A model generated the notes under the pieces. It was not told the origin of the DNA. It saw nothing but the letters and a program-made list of their open reading frames with translations, and did not search any database. A program made the position numbers and the translations under genes. A stretch of 64,000 bases of DNA from Sulfurovum sp. UBA4779 (GTDB lineage Bacteria > Campylobacterota > Campylobacteria > Campylobacterales > Sulfurovaceae). The stretch spans positions 37,961 through 101,960 of the forward strand of contig DHHF01000011.1 in assembly GCA_002403155.1 (NCBI GenBank), given 5' to 3'. This document shows positions 51,278 through 60,353 of this stretch, piece by piece; position 1 is the first letter of the stretch; the number at the start of each line of letters is the position of its first letter.

Positions 51278-52426
51278 GTGTTAACAAAATTTGCATCCCT
51301 GGTGGGAATCAACACGCTAACGGCTCTGATGAGTTTTTTTTCGACCTGGCTTATCGTCAATACGTCAGGTCTGGAATTGATCGGGCTTTTTGCCTATTGG
51401 AACGCTTTTGTTGCGATGATTTCGCTGATTGTTTATCTCCTGCCGCCCAATTTTTCAATCATTTATCTGCAGGAGAAAGAAAATAATCATTTTAATCAGA
51501 TGCTGTTCTCTCATTATGTTTATATCTCACTTATTTTTGTATTCTTGGCTTTGATAGGTTTTTATTTTTCTTTATTGTATTTTCTTGTTGTTTTTTTTGC
51601 TTTATGTGCTATTTGGCTGAATTATATTGATATCGTTTCTCAGGCAAATAACCGGTTGCACTCGTATTTTGGTTTAAAATTATTTTCTGCATCGGGTATT
51701 GCGATCGTGTTATTGTTGTTTGAAAAACTGACAATAGAAACACTCTTTTTGATCTATATCGCCTCAAATTTTTTTACCATTTCAATGTATTTTATAGTTC
51801 ATCGCTCTTTTGCAAACAGGAAGATTGTTTCGCTATCGCACTATATATCCTACATGAAAGCGCACTATCAGACATTTAAGGGTTATTATTTGGATATTAT
51901 TGCCAAACGTTTTAAGGATTCGGGATTGATTTTGATGATCGGTGCATTGGTTGCGCCAAGTGTTTTGGGTATTTTTTCAATTTTTCAAAAATGTGCCTCG
52001 TTTGTGGTGGGAAATATTCGTATTTTGGAGTCTCTGCTGCTATCCAAAGCAAATTTTTTACAGTACAAAACGCTTTTTGGAAACATACCTTTATTGTTGG
52101 GTATGATAGGTTTTGCCGGTATTTTTTCCCTGTCTGTAATGTTTCTTTACAGTTCAAACCATCAGATACCGTGGGTTGAGCTGCTTGTTTACTCCCTTTT
52201 TGTCTTCCCGATATCCAGGGTTATTTTTATTCGCAGCAGCCTATTGATGCATTATCAAACCGGCGTCCTCAACCGATATACTATTTGGTTTATATCGGTT
52301 TTTGTTGCGGTATTTATGCTGACGCTAAACTATGATCCGTTGTTGGCAATTTGTTTGGCGTACACCCTTAGTGAAACTATAGGATATTTCTATCTAAAAA
52401 AGTATCAGGAGCGTTTTAATGCGTAA
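51278..52426 (+). CDS. Polysaccharide flippase (Wzx-like)
   Basis: A 382-residue integral membrane protein with about ten to twelve predicted segments (for example VYISLIFVFLALIGFYFSLL) and general resemblance to Wzx/MATE-like flippases. It would move lipid-linked repeat units across the inner membrane. The start is GTG with no clear ribosome site, so the N-terminus is uncertain. Base composition becomes AT-rich here compared with the two preceding genes. The last 8 bases overlap the acyltransferase gene. Confidence 0.75.
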   Translation: MLTKFASLVGINTLTALMSFFSTWLIVNTSGLELIGLFAYWNAFVAMISLIVYLLPPNFSIIYLQEKENNHFNQMLFSHYVYISLIFVFLALIGFYFSLLYFLVVFFALCAIWLNYIDIVSQANNRLHSYFGLKLFSASGIAIVLLLFEKLTIETLFLIYIASNFFTISMYFIVHRSFANRKIVSLSHYISYMKAHYQTFKGYYLDIIAKRFKDSGLILMIGALVAPSVLGIFSIFQKCASFVVGNIRILESLLLSKANFLQYKTLFGNIPLLLGMIGFAGIFSLSVMFLYSSNHQIPWVELLVYSLFVFPISRVIFIRSSLLMHYQTGVLNRYTIWFISVFVAVFMLTLNYDPLLAICLAYTLSETIGYFYLKKYQERFNA

Positions 52427-52970
52427 AGTTTTACTTGCTTTCTTGTCGTATTTAAAATACAGAAATAAAAAATTTGCCCATATCGGATCAAATTGTTTTT
52501 TTAAATCCATACATTCCCAGTTTAAAAATACAGAAAATATTACGATAGGCAACAATGTTTATATCGGCAAAAATGCAAATTTTGATGCCGCAGGGGGTAT
52601 TGAGATGGGAGACGGTGTTGTGATCGCTCCCCATGTGACATTCTATACGCGCACCCATTATTACGATGGCCCGTCGCTGGAAGCGTTGCCCTTTGACAAT
52701 AAAATGGTTTGTTTGCCGATTGTCATCGGGGATTATGTATGGATCGCTTCAGATGTGATCATTTTGCCCGGCGTGACGATCGGAAGGGGTGCCGTTGTGG
52801 GAGCAGGGGCCGTAGTTTCAAAAGATATTCCCGATTATGCCGTGGCGGTTGGAAATCCTGCAAAAGTGGTTAAATTTCGCGACAGAGAACGTTTTGAAAC
52901 TCTTCTTCAGGAACAAGAACCCTTCGTATATAACAAATTCGGACACAAAAAGGCAAAGATAGTACAATGA
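52419..52970 (+). CDS. Hexapeptide-repeat acyltransferase
   Basis: A 183-residue left-handed beta-helix transferase: repeated hexapeptides NITIGNNVYIGKNANFDAAG and IGDYVWIASDVIILPGVTIG, then RGAVVGAGAVVSKDIPDYAV and GNPAKVVK. The tail GNPAKVV is typical of WbbJ/maltose-acetyltransferase-like O-acetyltransferases. It probably acetylates a sugar of the polymer. The cofactor is inferred to be acetyl-CoA. Overlaps flippase and glycosyltransferase by 8 and 4 bases. Confidence 0.85.
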   Translation: MRKVLLAFLSYLKYRNKKFAHIGSNCFFKSIHSQFKNTENITIGNNVYIGKNANFDAAGGIEMGDGVVIAPHVTFYTRTHYYDGPSLEALPFDNKMVCLPIVIGDYVWIASDVIILPGVTIGRGAVVGAGAVVSKDIPDYAVAVGNPAKVVKFRDRERFETLLQEQEPFVYNKFGHKKAKIVQ

Positions 52971-54124
52971 AGAAACTGATCTATATCCTCAACCATTATG
53001 CTTCAAACCAAGCCAGCCATTTTTATCATATCTTGCATTTGCTCGAAGAGATTGCTTCTAACGGTGTGGAGATTGCACTGGTTATAGAAAAAGCCGATGA
53101 GCTGCCCTGCCTCAATCATGACAGAATCCAAATCATCGCCCAAAAAGAAATCCATCCTCTTAAACGAATGGTTGAACTGTTTGGCATACTGAAGCGATTA
53201 AATGCCCGGGGCTTCAAAAAAATTTTTATCCGTATTTCCCAAAATGCCGCATTACCGGCAATTGCAGTTTCAAGGCTGTACGGCAGCGAAGTGTATTATT
53301 GGCAGAGCGGTACCACCCATCTGCTCAACGATACCAAAATAAGAAGCCTGCATGATCTGAAAAGATTTTTGAAGTCCGATCTGCCTTTTTATCTGACTAA
53401 AACGTTTGTTGACCATTTTGTTACCGGGCCTGAAAGCATGGCAGAGTATTACCGTGATATCGTGAAGGTTGCTCCAAAGCGGCTTATGGTGCTATACAAC
53501 GATATAGATCTTGGCCGTTTTGCCGAAATCTCCGAGGAGGAAAGAAAAACCCTTCGCAAAGAGCTGGATATCGAGGATGACAAAAAAATCATTTTATTCG
53601 TGCATCGCTTGTCTCCTGTACGAAAGAGCCTTTATTACATGCCGTTTGTTATCGAAGCCGGCGCAGAGATGTTGAGGAAAAACGGGTATCGATGTATCGT
53701 TATCGGCGGGGGGTCGGAAAAAGAGGTATTGGAAAATGAGGTCAAAGCAAAAAAACTTGATGACATCATAAGCATCATGGGAGAAAAACCCAATGCTCTT
53801 ATCCAGAAGTATTACCAAATTGCAGAGATTTTTATCAACCCCACCTTTACGGAAGGGTTCCCGCGGGTTCTGATCGAGGCGATGGCTTCAGGCCTTCCTG
53901 TTGTCACAACCAATGCCGGCGGGATCAAGGATATCCTCGGAGCCAAACAGCTGGAGTATATGGTAGATATCCATGACCGCGACGGCTTTGCCGATAAACT
54001 GCAGCAGCTTATGTCCAATCCCGAGGCGCGCCATGCGCTCAAAGAAGAAAATCTTCATCATGTGAAGCGTTACTCGACTGAAAATGTTGCGAAAATGTAT
54101 ATACAAAAGATTTTTCATGGCTAA
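52967..54124 (+). CDS. GT4-family glycosyltransferase (1)
   Basis: A 385-residue GT-B fold retaining transferase. The nucleotide-sugar motif EGFPRVLIEAMASGLPVVTT near residue 295 has the paired glutamates (E-x7-E) of family GT4. The N-domain begins KKLIYILNHYASNQ and includes the acceptor-binding half. The donor and linkage cannot be told. Overlaps by 4 bases with the acyltransferase and 8 with the next transferase. Confidence 0.85.
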   Translation: MKKLIYILNHYASNQASHFYHILHLLEEIASNGVEIALVIEKADELPCLNHDRIQIIAQKEIHPLKRMVELFGILKRLNARGFKKIFIRISQNAALPAIAVSRLYGSEVYYWQSGTTHLLNDTKIRSLHDLKRFLKSDLPFYLTKTFVDHFVTGPESMAEYYRDIVKVAPKRLMVLYNDIDLGRFAEISEEERKTLRKELDIEDDKKIILFVHRLSPVRKSLYYMPFVIEAGAEMLRKNGYRCIVIGGGSEKEVLENEVKAKKLDDIISIMGEKPNALIQKYYQIAEIFINPTFTEGFPRVLIEAMASGLPVVTTNAGGIKDILGAKQLEYMVDIHDRDGFADKLQQLMSNPEARHALKEENLHHVKRYSTENVAKMYIQKIFHG

Positions 54125-55235
54125 ACTATTGCATATCAGTGCCAATACCTACCCTCCGTTAGGCAGCAGGCATCATCACACCAAAAACATATGGAGAGAG
54201 CTGGCCGAGGGGTTTGAGGAGTATCATATCCTCGCAAGAAGCGAAAACAATGCCTACAGCTATTCCAATGAAGGCAACATCCACCTCCATCTGGTGCCAA
54301 GACTCACCCAGCGGTCCAAAATCTTTTTTTTAACATCTTTTTGGATGTTTTGGCTGATTAAAAAATACAAAATTACCCATCTTTTGACTCAGTGTCCGAT
54401 CGTAGGAGGGTTTACGGCCGCTTTGGCAAGCAAATTTTTTCATATCCCGTTGATGGTTGAAATACACGGCGAAGAGTATTTTAGACTGTTCCAAAGCAAA
54501 TCTTTTTTTGCGAGGATCAGTACTTCCTTGATGAGATACACCTTTAAGCATGCCCGTAAAATCCGTTCTCTCAATGAAGCCATGACGCAAAAGCTGATCC
54601 AAAACAAGATCACTGAAAACATCGTGCTTATCCCCAACCGCGTCAATCTCGCCATTTTCAATCAACAAAAAAATGATTTTGCATTAAAAGGCCCGCTTAA
54701 AATCATTTCAGTCGGACGGTTTGTTTGGGAGAAAAATTATTTGAACCTGATCAAATGCCTTCATGCCAATCTTGCCGATTTTCATTTGACCCTGGTGGGC
54801 GGAGGAAAACTAAAACATGAGTATGAGCGCTATATTCATGAAAACAACTTGGATCAAAAAGTATGTCTGATAGAGTGGATGGAGCAAAACGATCTGGTGG
54901 ATCTTATCGTCTCTTCAGACCTCTATGTCCAGTATTCGCTCAGTGAAGGAATGCCAAGAACCATCATAGAAGCGATGGCATTGCAAATGCCTATCATTTC
55001 GACCGATGTCGGCTCCATCCTGGGAGTATTGGCGCACCGTTCCAATGCGATCGTGATCGATTCAGAGTCCTGCGATGCGCTTATTCATGCGATAAAGGCA
55101 TTGACGCAGGATGCTCTTTTGAGAGAAAGCATTGCCAAGCAGGCGTATAGGGATGTTGTCGAAAAATACGAATGGAACAGTGTATTTGAAATGTACAGAA
55201 ATGAAATTGTGAGCATGCGCTATGAACATTCTTAG
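54117..55235 (+). CDS. GT4-family glycosyltransferase (2)
   Basis: A 372-residue GT-B transferase; the start MAKLLHISANTYPPLGSRHH is chosen over an upstream in-frame ATG because that would overlap the previous gene by 41 bases. The motif EGMPRTIIEAMALQMPIIST near residue 282 carries the GT4 glutamates. ISVGRFVWEKNYLNLIK begins the C-domain. Unusual histidine-rich GSRHHHTKNIW replaces the usual GG-x-E region near residue 15. Overlaps the next gene by 14 bases. Confidence 0.85.
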   Translation: MAKLLHISANTYPPLGSRHHHTKNIWRELAEGFEEYHILARSENNAYSYSNEGNIHLHLVPRLTQRSKIFFLTSFWMFWLIKKYKITHLLTQCPIVGGFTAALASKFFHIPLMVEIHGEEYFRLFQSKSFFARISTSLMRYTFKHARKIRSLNEAMTQKLIQNKITENIVLIPNRVNLAIFNQQKNDFALKGPLKIISVGRFVWEKNYLNLIKCLHANLADFHLTLVGGGKLKHEYERYIHENNLDQKVCLIEWMEQNDLVDLIVSSDLYVQYSLSEGMPRTIIEAMALQMPIISTDVGSILGVLAHRSNAIVIDSESCDALIHAIKALTQDALLRESIAKQAYRDVVEKYEWNSVFEMYRNEIVSMRYEHS

Positions 55236-56298
55236 GATCTATACGAAACTCCCGCCGCTAAAGGGAGGCATGGAAAAGCATATTTTTCATTTGTCCCGCG
55301 AACAGATCGGGCAGGGCCATCGTGTGAAGGTGATTTTTAATGACGGAGAAAAAATTACCCCCGCCGATGAAAAAATAGGATATTTCAAACTGTACAAACT
55401 CCGTCCGCAGGCAGTGGGGGTGATTTTGTTTTACGGTTTGATCGGTATCAAATTTCTGTTTGACAGGCAGTCTTATGATGTGGTGCATATCCACGGAGAC
55501 TGGAGCGCTCTTCTTTTTGCAACCATGATCAAAAAGCTTGTTTCGGCAAAATGTGTTGTTTTCTCGATCCACGGCGGGATCACGCAAAGTTTTGTCCATC
55601 AGAACTTGTTGCCAAAACTTTTGAGGCAGGCAGATCTTATCTTTTCAACAGGATACGATACCGCACAAGAGATCACAAAGCTGACCGGCAGGGAAGTGTA
55701 TGTGCAGCCCAGCGGCATCAGCGATGTTTTTTTTGAACCGTTTGATAAAAAATTTGATTTTCAGCGTTTTACGGTTGTAACGGTGGCCAATCTGTTTGCC
55801 GTAAAAAACATAGAACTGGTGTTTGAGATTGCCAAGAGGCTCAAAGAGTGCGATTTCGTGATCATCGGCGACGGCCCAGAAAAAAAACGTTTGCAGGATC
55901 TGTTGGCAAAAGAGAAGATAAACAATGTTACGTTGGCAGGATTTAAAACGACACCGGAGGTAAAGGAGTATTATCAAAAAAGCGATTGTTACCTGCTTAC
56001 TTCGTTTGCTGAAGGGACGCCCACCTCCGCACTTGAAGCCATGGCATGCGGATTGCCGATCGTAAGCTCAAACGCCGGCGGGATAGGGCATATCGTCAAA
56101 GCGTATCAAAACGGGTTTGTGTTGGATGATTTTGATCCAAACAGATATGCAGATAAAATCAAGTCTTTAAAAGACGATCCCAAGATGCGAAAAGATATTT
56201 TTAACAACAATAGCCTGCTGGCCCGGGCGTACAAATGGAAAAACGTAGCCGGCCGCATTACCGCGATGATGAGGGATAAACTGAATGAAGCGCATTAA
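55222..56298 (+). CDS. GT4-family glycosyltransferase (3)
   Basis: A 358-residue GT-B transferase. LPPLKGGMEKHIFHLSREQI near residues 10-29 is the GT4 glycine-rich acceptor loop, and EGTPTSALEAMACGLPIVSS near 265 the donor motif. VVTVANLFAVKNIELVFEIA begins the C-domain. Specificity unknown. Overlaps by 14 bases on both sides, showing one polycistronic unit. Confidence 0.86.
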   Translation: MNILRIYTKLPPLKGGMEKHIFHLSREQIGQGHRVKVIFNDGEKITPADEKIGYFKLYKLRPQAVGVILFYGLIGIKFLFDRQSYDVVHIHGDWSALLFATMIKKLVSAKCVVFSIHGGITQSFVHQNLLPKLLRQADLIFSTGYDTAQEITKLTGREVYVQPSGISDVFFEPFDKKFDFQRFTVVTVANLFAVKNIELVFEIAKRLKECDFVIIGDGPEKKRLQDLLAKEKINNVTLAGFKTTPEVKEYYQKSDCYLLTSFAEGTPTSALEAMACGLPIVSSNAGGIGHIVKAYQNGFVLDDFDPNRYADKIKSLKDDPKMRKDIFNNNSLLARAYKWKNVAGRITAMMRDKLNEAH

Positions 56299-57358
56299 CA
56301 TTTTGCAGCTTGTGACCGGGCTGGGTATGGGCGGGGCCGAAAAAGTGGTATTGGATTTGGCCCGATATACGGACAAATCCCGATTTGACACCTTTGTGTT
56401 AGCCATGTCCGAAAGGGATGAGCTTTTGAATGAATTTTTGGAAAACGAGATCCCTACTGTGATTTTGCGAAAGTCCAACACGTTGTTTGACTTTATAAAG
56501 ATCATCATATCCGTCAGCGGGTTTGTAAAAAAAAATAAGATAGATATCATTCACGCCCATATGACCCATGCCGTCATCGTAGCTTCGATGATCAAGCTGT
56601 TGCATCCCTCGGTCAAAATCGTATTTACTTCGCACAGTTTCAATATAGGTTCCAAGATGAGAGAGTTTATTTTATGGTCGCTTAAACCATTGAGGGATAT
56701 CGATATCATTTTTTCCAAGGAAATTTGGAAATATTTTTATAAAAAAAATTATCAGGTGATCCCGAACGGCGTAAAGCTTGAAACGTACGATGTGAGAGCC
56801 GCAAAAAATCCAAGATTTACCTTTATCGCCATCGGGCGGCTTGAAAGGGTTAAAAATCACCGATTTTTGATCGAAATCGCAAAGAGGCTGAAAGACGAAT
56901 TTGACTTTGAACTCCAGATCGTCGGCGAGGGGTATTTGAGAAACGATTTGCAGGAGATGATCCAAAAGTATAAACTCCAAGACACCGTAAAGCTGCTGGG
57001 CCTTCGCAATGATATTCCTCTGCTGCTGAACCGGTCGCACTGCCTGCTTATGCCGTCATTGTGGGAGGGGCTGCCTATCGTGATACTCGAAGGCGCCGCG
57101 AGCAAAATCCCCATTATTTCTACACCCGTGGGAAGCATTCCGTCTTTGTTGAGTGAAGAAAATGCCTATTTGGCAGGACTTGAAGCGTTTGAAGAGAAGA
57201 TGAAAACGGTATTGAGAGAGTACGCCGATGCCCAAAAAAAAGCCCAAAAACTTTTTGAGAAAATCAAAAGGGAGTATTCGATTGAGGTGATCGTCAAAGC
57301 GCATGAAAACATCTATCAGAACTTGGCGCAAAAAGTTCAAATTATTGATGACAAATGA
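56285..57358 (+). CDS. GT4-family glycosyltransferase (4)
   Basis: A 357-residue GT-B transferase beginning ILQLVTGLGMGGAEKVVLDL, the exopolysaccharide GT4 type. The donor motif EGLPIVILEGAASKIPIIST near residue 260 has the E-x7-E pair with Gly in place of the usual Ala. AIGRLERVKNHRFLIEIAKR starts the C-domain. It is followed by an 83-base gap, the first break in the chain. Confidence 0.86.
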   Translation: MKRINILQLVTGLGMGGAEKVVLDLARYTDKSRFDTFVLAMSERDELLNEFLENEIPTVILRKSNTLFDFIKIIISVSGFVKKNKIDIIHAHMTHAVIVASMIKLLHPSVKIVFTSHSFNIGSKMREFILWSLKPLRDIDIIFSKEIWKYFYKKNYQVIPNGVKLETYDVRAAKNPRFTFIAIGRLERVKNHRFLIEIAKRLKDEFDFELQIVGEGYLRNDLQEMIQKYKLQDTVKLLGLRNDIPLLLNRSHCLLMPSLWEGLPIVILEGAASKIPIISTPVGSIPSLLSEENAYLAGLEAFEEKMKTVLREYADAQKKAQKLFEKIKREYSIEVIVKAHENIYQNLAQKVQIIDDK

Positions 57359-57441
57359 TAAGATAATGGCTACAATGTCATCGCATGTTACGGGGTGTTG
57401 TCTTTTACAATGTATATGATTTTTAAAAGGGTTTGATTGGC

Positions 57442-58086
57442 ATGAAAAATAAGGTCAAAATATTGATCTGCGTCGCTCTGTGTGTCGGGCTGCCTGTCTT
57501 TTTTTTCTTCAACCTGGGGAAATATCTTGATGTGACACAGCAGCCCCTCAAGGCTGATATCATCGTTTGTTTGGGCGGAGGATCTTTGGAGAGGATTCAA
57601 AAGGCCGGCTTGCTTTACGAAGAAGGATATGCAGCAAAGGATACATTGCTTTTGGTGGGAGACGCCGAAGCCAATATAGAGTATATGCGCACATACAAAC
57701 CTGAACTTCGCTTTGTTGTTGATCTTGAACCGGAAAATACAGGTGAAGAGATCTATGCCGTAAAGCGTTATATGAAAGCACACGGTTACAAACAGGCACT
57801 GATCGTCACCCATCCGTCGCATTCAAGAAGGGTCAGCCTTTTGACCTCTTTGATATCCGTTGAAGGAGATGAGGAAATGCGTTTCCGTATCGTAGACAGC
57901 GGTGTGGCATGGTGGGATGAGGAAAGGTATTATCAAAATGAGATCGGCAGGCATGCCGCGATGAGCGAAGCACTCAAGTTGGTTTATAACTTTATCGGGT
58001 ATGGGATCCTGGATAAAGCGGGATTGCTGGATGAGGTGAAAAGCTGGGTTGTGAACTATAGAGCCGCACATGAGGAAGAAAAATAA
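57442..58086 (+). CDS. DUF218 (YdcF/ElyC/SanA-like) membrane protein
   Basis: A 214-residue protein with an N-terminal membrane helix (about 7-26) and a DUF218 domain: ADIIVCLGGGSLERIQKAGL near 36-55 and ALIVTHPSHSRRVSLL near 120-135. Family members are linked to envelope polysaccharide and peptidoglycan precursor metabolism. Their biochemical activity is not firmly known. ATG used; a TTG three codons earlier is possible but too near the AAAAGGG site. Its stop is next to the GTG of the following transferase. Confidence 0.8.
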   Translation: MKNKVKILICVALCVGLPVFFFFNLGKYLDVTQQPLKADIIVCLGGGSLERIQKAGLLYEEGYAAKDTLLLVGDAEANIEYMRTYKPELRFVVDLEPENTGEEIYAVKRYMKAHGYKQALIVTHPSHSRRVSLLTSLISVEGDEEMRFRIVDSGVAWWDEERYYQNEIGRHAAMSEALKLVYNFIGYGILDKAGLLDEVKSWVVNYRAAHEEEK

Positions 58087-59220
58087 GTGAAAAAAAAACA
58101 GACGGTTGCCATCGTATTGAACACATCGTGGAATATTTACAATTTTCGTTTGGGCCTGCTCAAGGCTTTGGAAAAAGAAGGCTACAGGATCGTCACGATC
58201 GCTCCGCGGGATGAGTATTCGCAGAAGCTTGAAGCGTTGGGCTATGAATACCGCGAGATCAAGATCAATAACAGCGGAACCAATCCGATAGAAGAGATCA
58301 GGCTGATCCATGATTTCGTCAAGCTGTACAAAGAGGTTAAACCCGATATCCTGCTGCACTATACGATCAAACCCAATGTCTACGGAAGCATAGCAGCCGA
58401 TATACTGGATATCCCTGTTATCACCAATATTTCAGGCTTGGGGACGGTATTTCTCAACAACAGTTTCCCTTCAAAGATCGCCAAATTTCTTTATAAGGTT
58501 GCCATGCGCATACCCAAAAAAGTCTTTTTTCAAAACAGTGACGACCGCGAACTGTTTATCGCCAAAAAACTTATCAACCCCAAAATAACAGCGCTTCTGG
58601 CAGGATCGGGGATCGATACGGAAAAATTTGCCCCTGCAAAAGATGTCAGTCCGAGCGGCGGGCCGCTGCAGTTTTTGTTTATCGCACGTCTGGTCAAAGA
58701 CAAAGGGATCGTCGAATATGTCGATGCGGCCAGAATACTCAAAGAAAAATATCCCGATGTCGAGTTTGCGATTTTGGGAGCATTTTACCCCGGCAATCCC
58801 ACAGCGATCCGCCAAGAGGAGCTGCACCGGTGGGTGAAAGAAGGGGTGGTGCGCTATCTGGGGGTCCGCGATGATGTCAGAAGCGTGATCGCCTCTGCGG
58901 CCTGTGTGGTATTGCCCTCTTACCGCGAGGGGCTTTCACGGGTTCTTTTGGAAGCCGCCAGCATGGCAAAACCGATCGTCACGACCAATGTCCCCGGATG
59001 CAAAGATGTCGTTGAAGATGGGATCAACGGCTTTTTGTGTCGGGCCAAAGATGTGAAGGATCTGGCCAATACAATGGAAAAGATGATACTATTGTCTGAA
59101 AGCAAAAGAGAAGAGATGGGCAAGCATGGACGCGAGAAAGCTGTGGGGGAGTTTGATGAAAAGATCGTGATCAGCCACTACATCGATGCCATCAAAGCAC
59201 AGATCGGAACAAATCTCTAA
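58087..59220 (+). CDS. GT4-family glycosyltransferase (5), PglA-like
   Basis: A 377-residue GT-B transferase that starts with GTG directly after the DUF218 stop. NTSWNIYNFRLGLLKALEKE and LLHYTIKPNVYGSIAADIL resemble the family containing PglA, which adds GalNAc to lipid-linked sugars in Campylobacter glycosylation. The donor motif EGLSRVLLEAASMAKPIVTT is near residue 278. Which sugar it uses here cannot be told. It ends the second part of the cluster; a weak hairpin ATCCC/GGGAT follows. Confidence 0.84.
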   Translation: MKKKQTVAIVLNTSWNIYNFRLGLLKALEKEGYRIVTIAPRDEYSQKLEALGYEYREIKINNSGTNPIEEIRLIHDFVKLYKEVKPDILLHYTIKPNVYGSIAADILDIPVITNISGLGTVFLNNSFPSKIAKFLYKVAMRIPKKVFFQNSDDRELFIAKKLINPKITALLAGSGIDTEKFAPAKDVSPSGGPLQFLFIARLVKDKGIVEYVDAARILKEKYPDVEFAILGAFYPGNPTAIRQEELHRWVKEGVVRYLGVRDDVRSVIASAACVVLPSYREGLSRVLLEAASMAKPIVTTNVPGCKDVVEDGINGFLCRAKDVKDLANTMEKMILLSESKREEMGKHGREKAVGEFDEKIVISHYIDAIKAQIGTNL

Positions 59221-59270
59221 AAAAATAAATCCCCTCCGGATGGGATCTTTTGAACCAAAGATTCTTTGGA

Positions 59271-59276
59271 TATAAT
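59271..59276 (+). promoter_or_regulatory. -10 box before galE
   Basis: TATAAT lies 55 bases before the galE ATG, between the end of the transferase block and the sugar-nucleotide genes, so the latter may have their own promoter. Confidence 0.45.
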
Positions 59277-59330
59277 AATGTTCTATCCGGCAAGCCAAAG
59301 AAATTAAAGTCAAAGGAATGCAACTTACCC

Positions 59331-60353
59331 ATGAATATACTGATAACAGGCGGCGCAGGATATATAGGCAGCCATGTGGCCAAGCAGCTTCTGGAAAATA
59401 CAGAGCATCACATTTTCATACTCGACAATCTCAGCACGGGAAGCAGCAAAACGCTTGAAACGCTGCGAAAGATCAGGGCGTTTACGTTTGTAAAATTGGA
59501 TCTCAACGCATTTGAGCAAGTCGACGAGACGATCAAAACGAACCGTATCGATACGATACTGCACTTTGCAGCCTCCATCGTCGTGCCCGAATCGGTAAGC
59601 GACCCGCTCAAGTACTATATGAATAACACCGTCAACACGACAAACCTGATCAAATGCGCTGTTGAAAACGGTGTGCGTAGATTTATATTCAGCAGTACGG
59701 CAGCCGTGTACGGCGAACCCGAAAAACTTCCTTTTGAGGGCATTGACGAAACCTATGCGACATATCCCATCAACCCCTACGGCATGAGCAAACTGATGAG
59801 CGAAAGCGTGCTTCAGGATGCGGCAAATGCCCACAAAGGGTTTAAGTATGTGATCTTTCGGTATTTCAACGTTGCCGGCGCGGATATCCACTACGAAAAC
59901 GCCGCGCTCTCGCCAAGGATCGGCCAATCCTTCCCCAACGCAACCCATCTGATCAAAATCGCTTCCGAGTGCGCCGCGCACAAAAGAGCAATGATGTCCA
60001 TTTTCGGGGAGGATTTTGACACGGCTGACGGTACGGGCGTGAGGGATTATATCCATGTGGACGATCTGGCCGATGCGCACATCAAAGCGATAGAGTATCT
60101 GCAAACACACGAAAGCGATCTCTTCAATGTCGGATACGGCAAAGGGTATTCGGTCAAAGAGGTGATCGATACGATGAAAAAAACAACCGGAGCTGATTTT
60201 GAAGTGCACACCGCCCCGCGAAGGGCAGGCGATCCGGCCATGCTTATCTCGGATAACCGCAAGATCAAAACCAAAATGCACTGGGTGCCGTGCTATGAGG
60301 ATTTGGCGCTGATCTGCCAAAGCGCTTTTGAGTGGGAGAGAAAATTATCATGA
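59331..60353 (+). CDS. galE: UDP-glucose/UDP-GlcNAc 4-epimerase
   Basis: A 340-residue extended SDR. NAD site ILITGGAGYIGSHVAKQLL at residues 3-21; SSTAAVYGEPEKLPFEG near 122; Tyr/Lys in INPYGMSKLMSE near 148; ENAALSPRIGQ region; DGTGVRDYIHVDDLADAH near 230, all as in GalE. It converts UDP-glucose and UDP-galactose, perhaps N-acetylated forms too. The start gives the normal N-terminus although AAAGGA is 13 bases away. Overlaps the mutase by 4 bases. Confidence 0.95.
   Translation: MNILITGGAGYIGSHVAKQLLENTEHHIFILDNLSTGSSKTLETLRKIRAFTFVKLDLNAFEQVDETIKTNRIDTILHFAASIVVPESVSDPLKYYMNNTVNTTNLIKCAVENGVRRFIFSSTAAVYGEPEKLPFEGIDETYATYPINPYGMSKLMSESVLQDAANAHKGFKYVIFRYFNVAGADIHYENAALSPRIGQSFPNATHLIKIASECAAHKRAMMSIFGEDFDTADGTGVRDYIHVDDLADAHIKAIEYLQTHESDLFNVGYGKGYSVKEVIDTMKKTTGADFEVHTAPRRAGDPAMLISDNRKIKTKMHWVPCYEDLALICQSAFEWERKLS

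Noticed and set aside
59325..60320. 331-codon open frame antisense to galE
   Set aside because: It mirrors galE exactly, lacks family motifs and a ribosome site, and reflects codon bias of the real gene.
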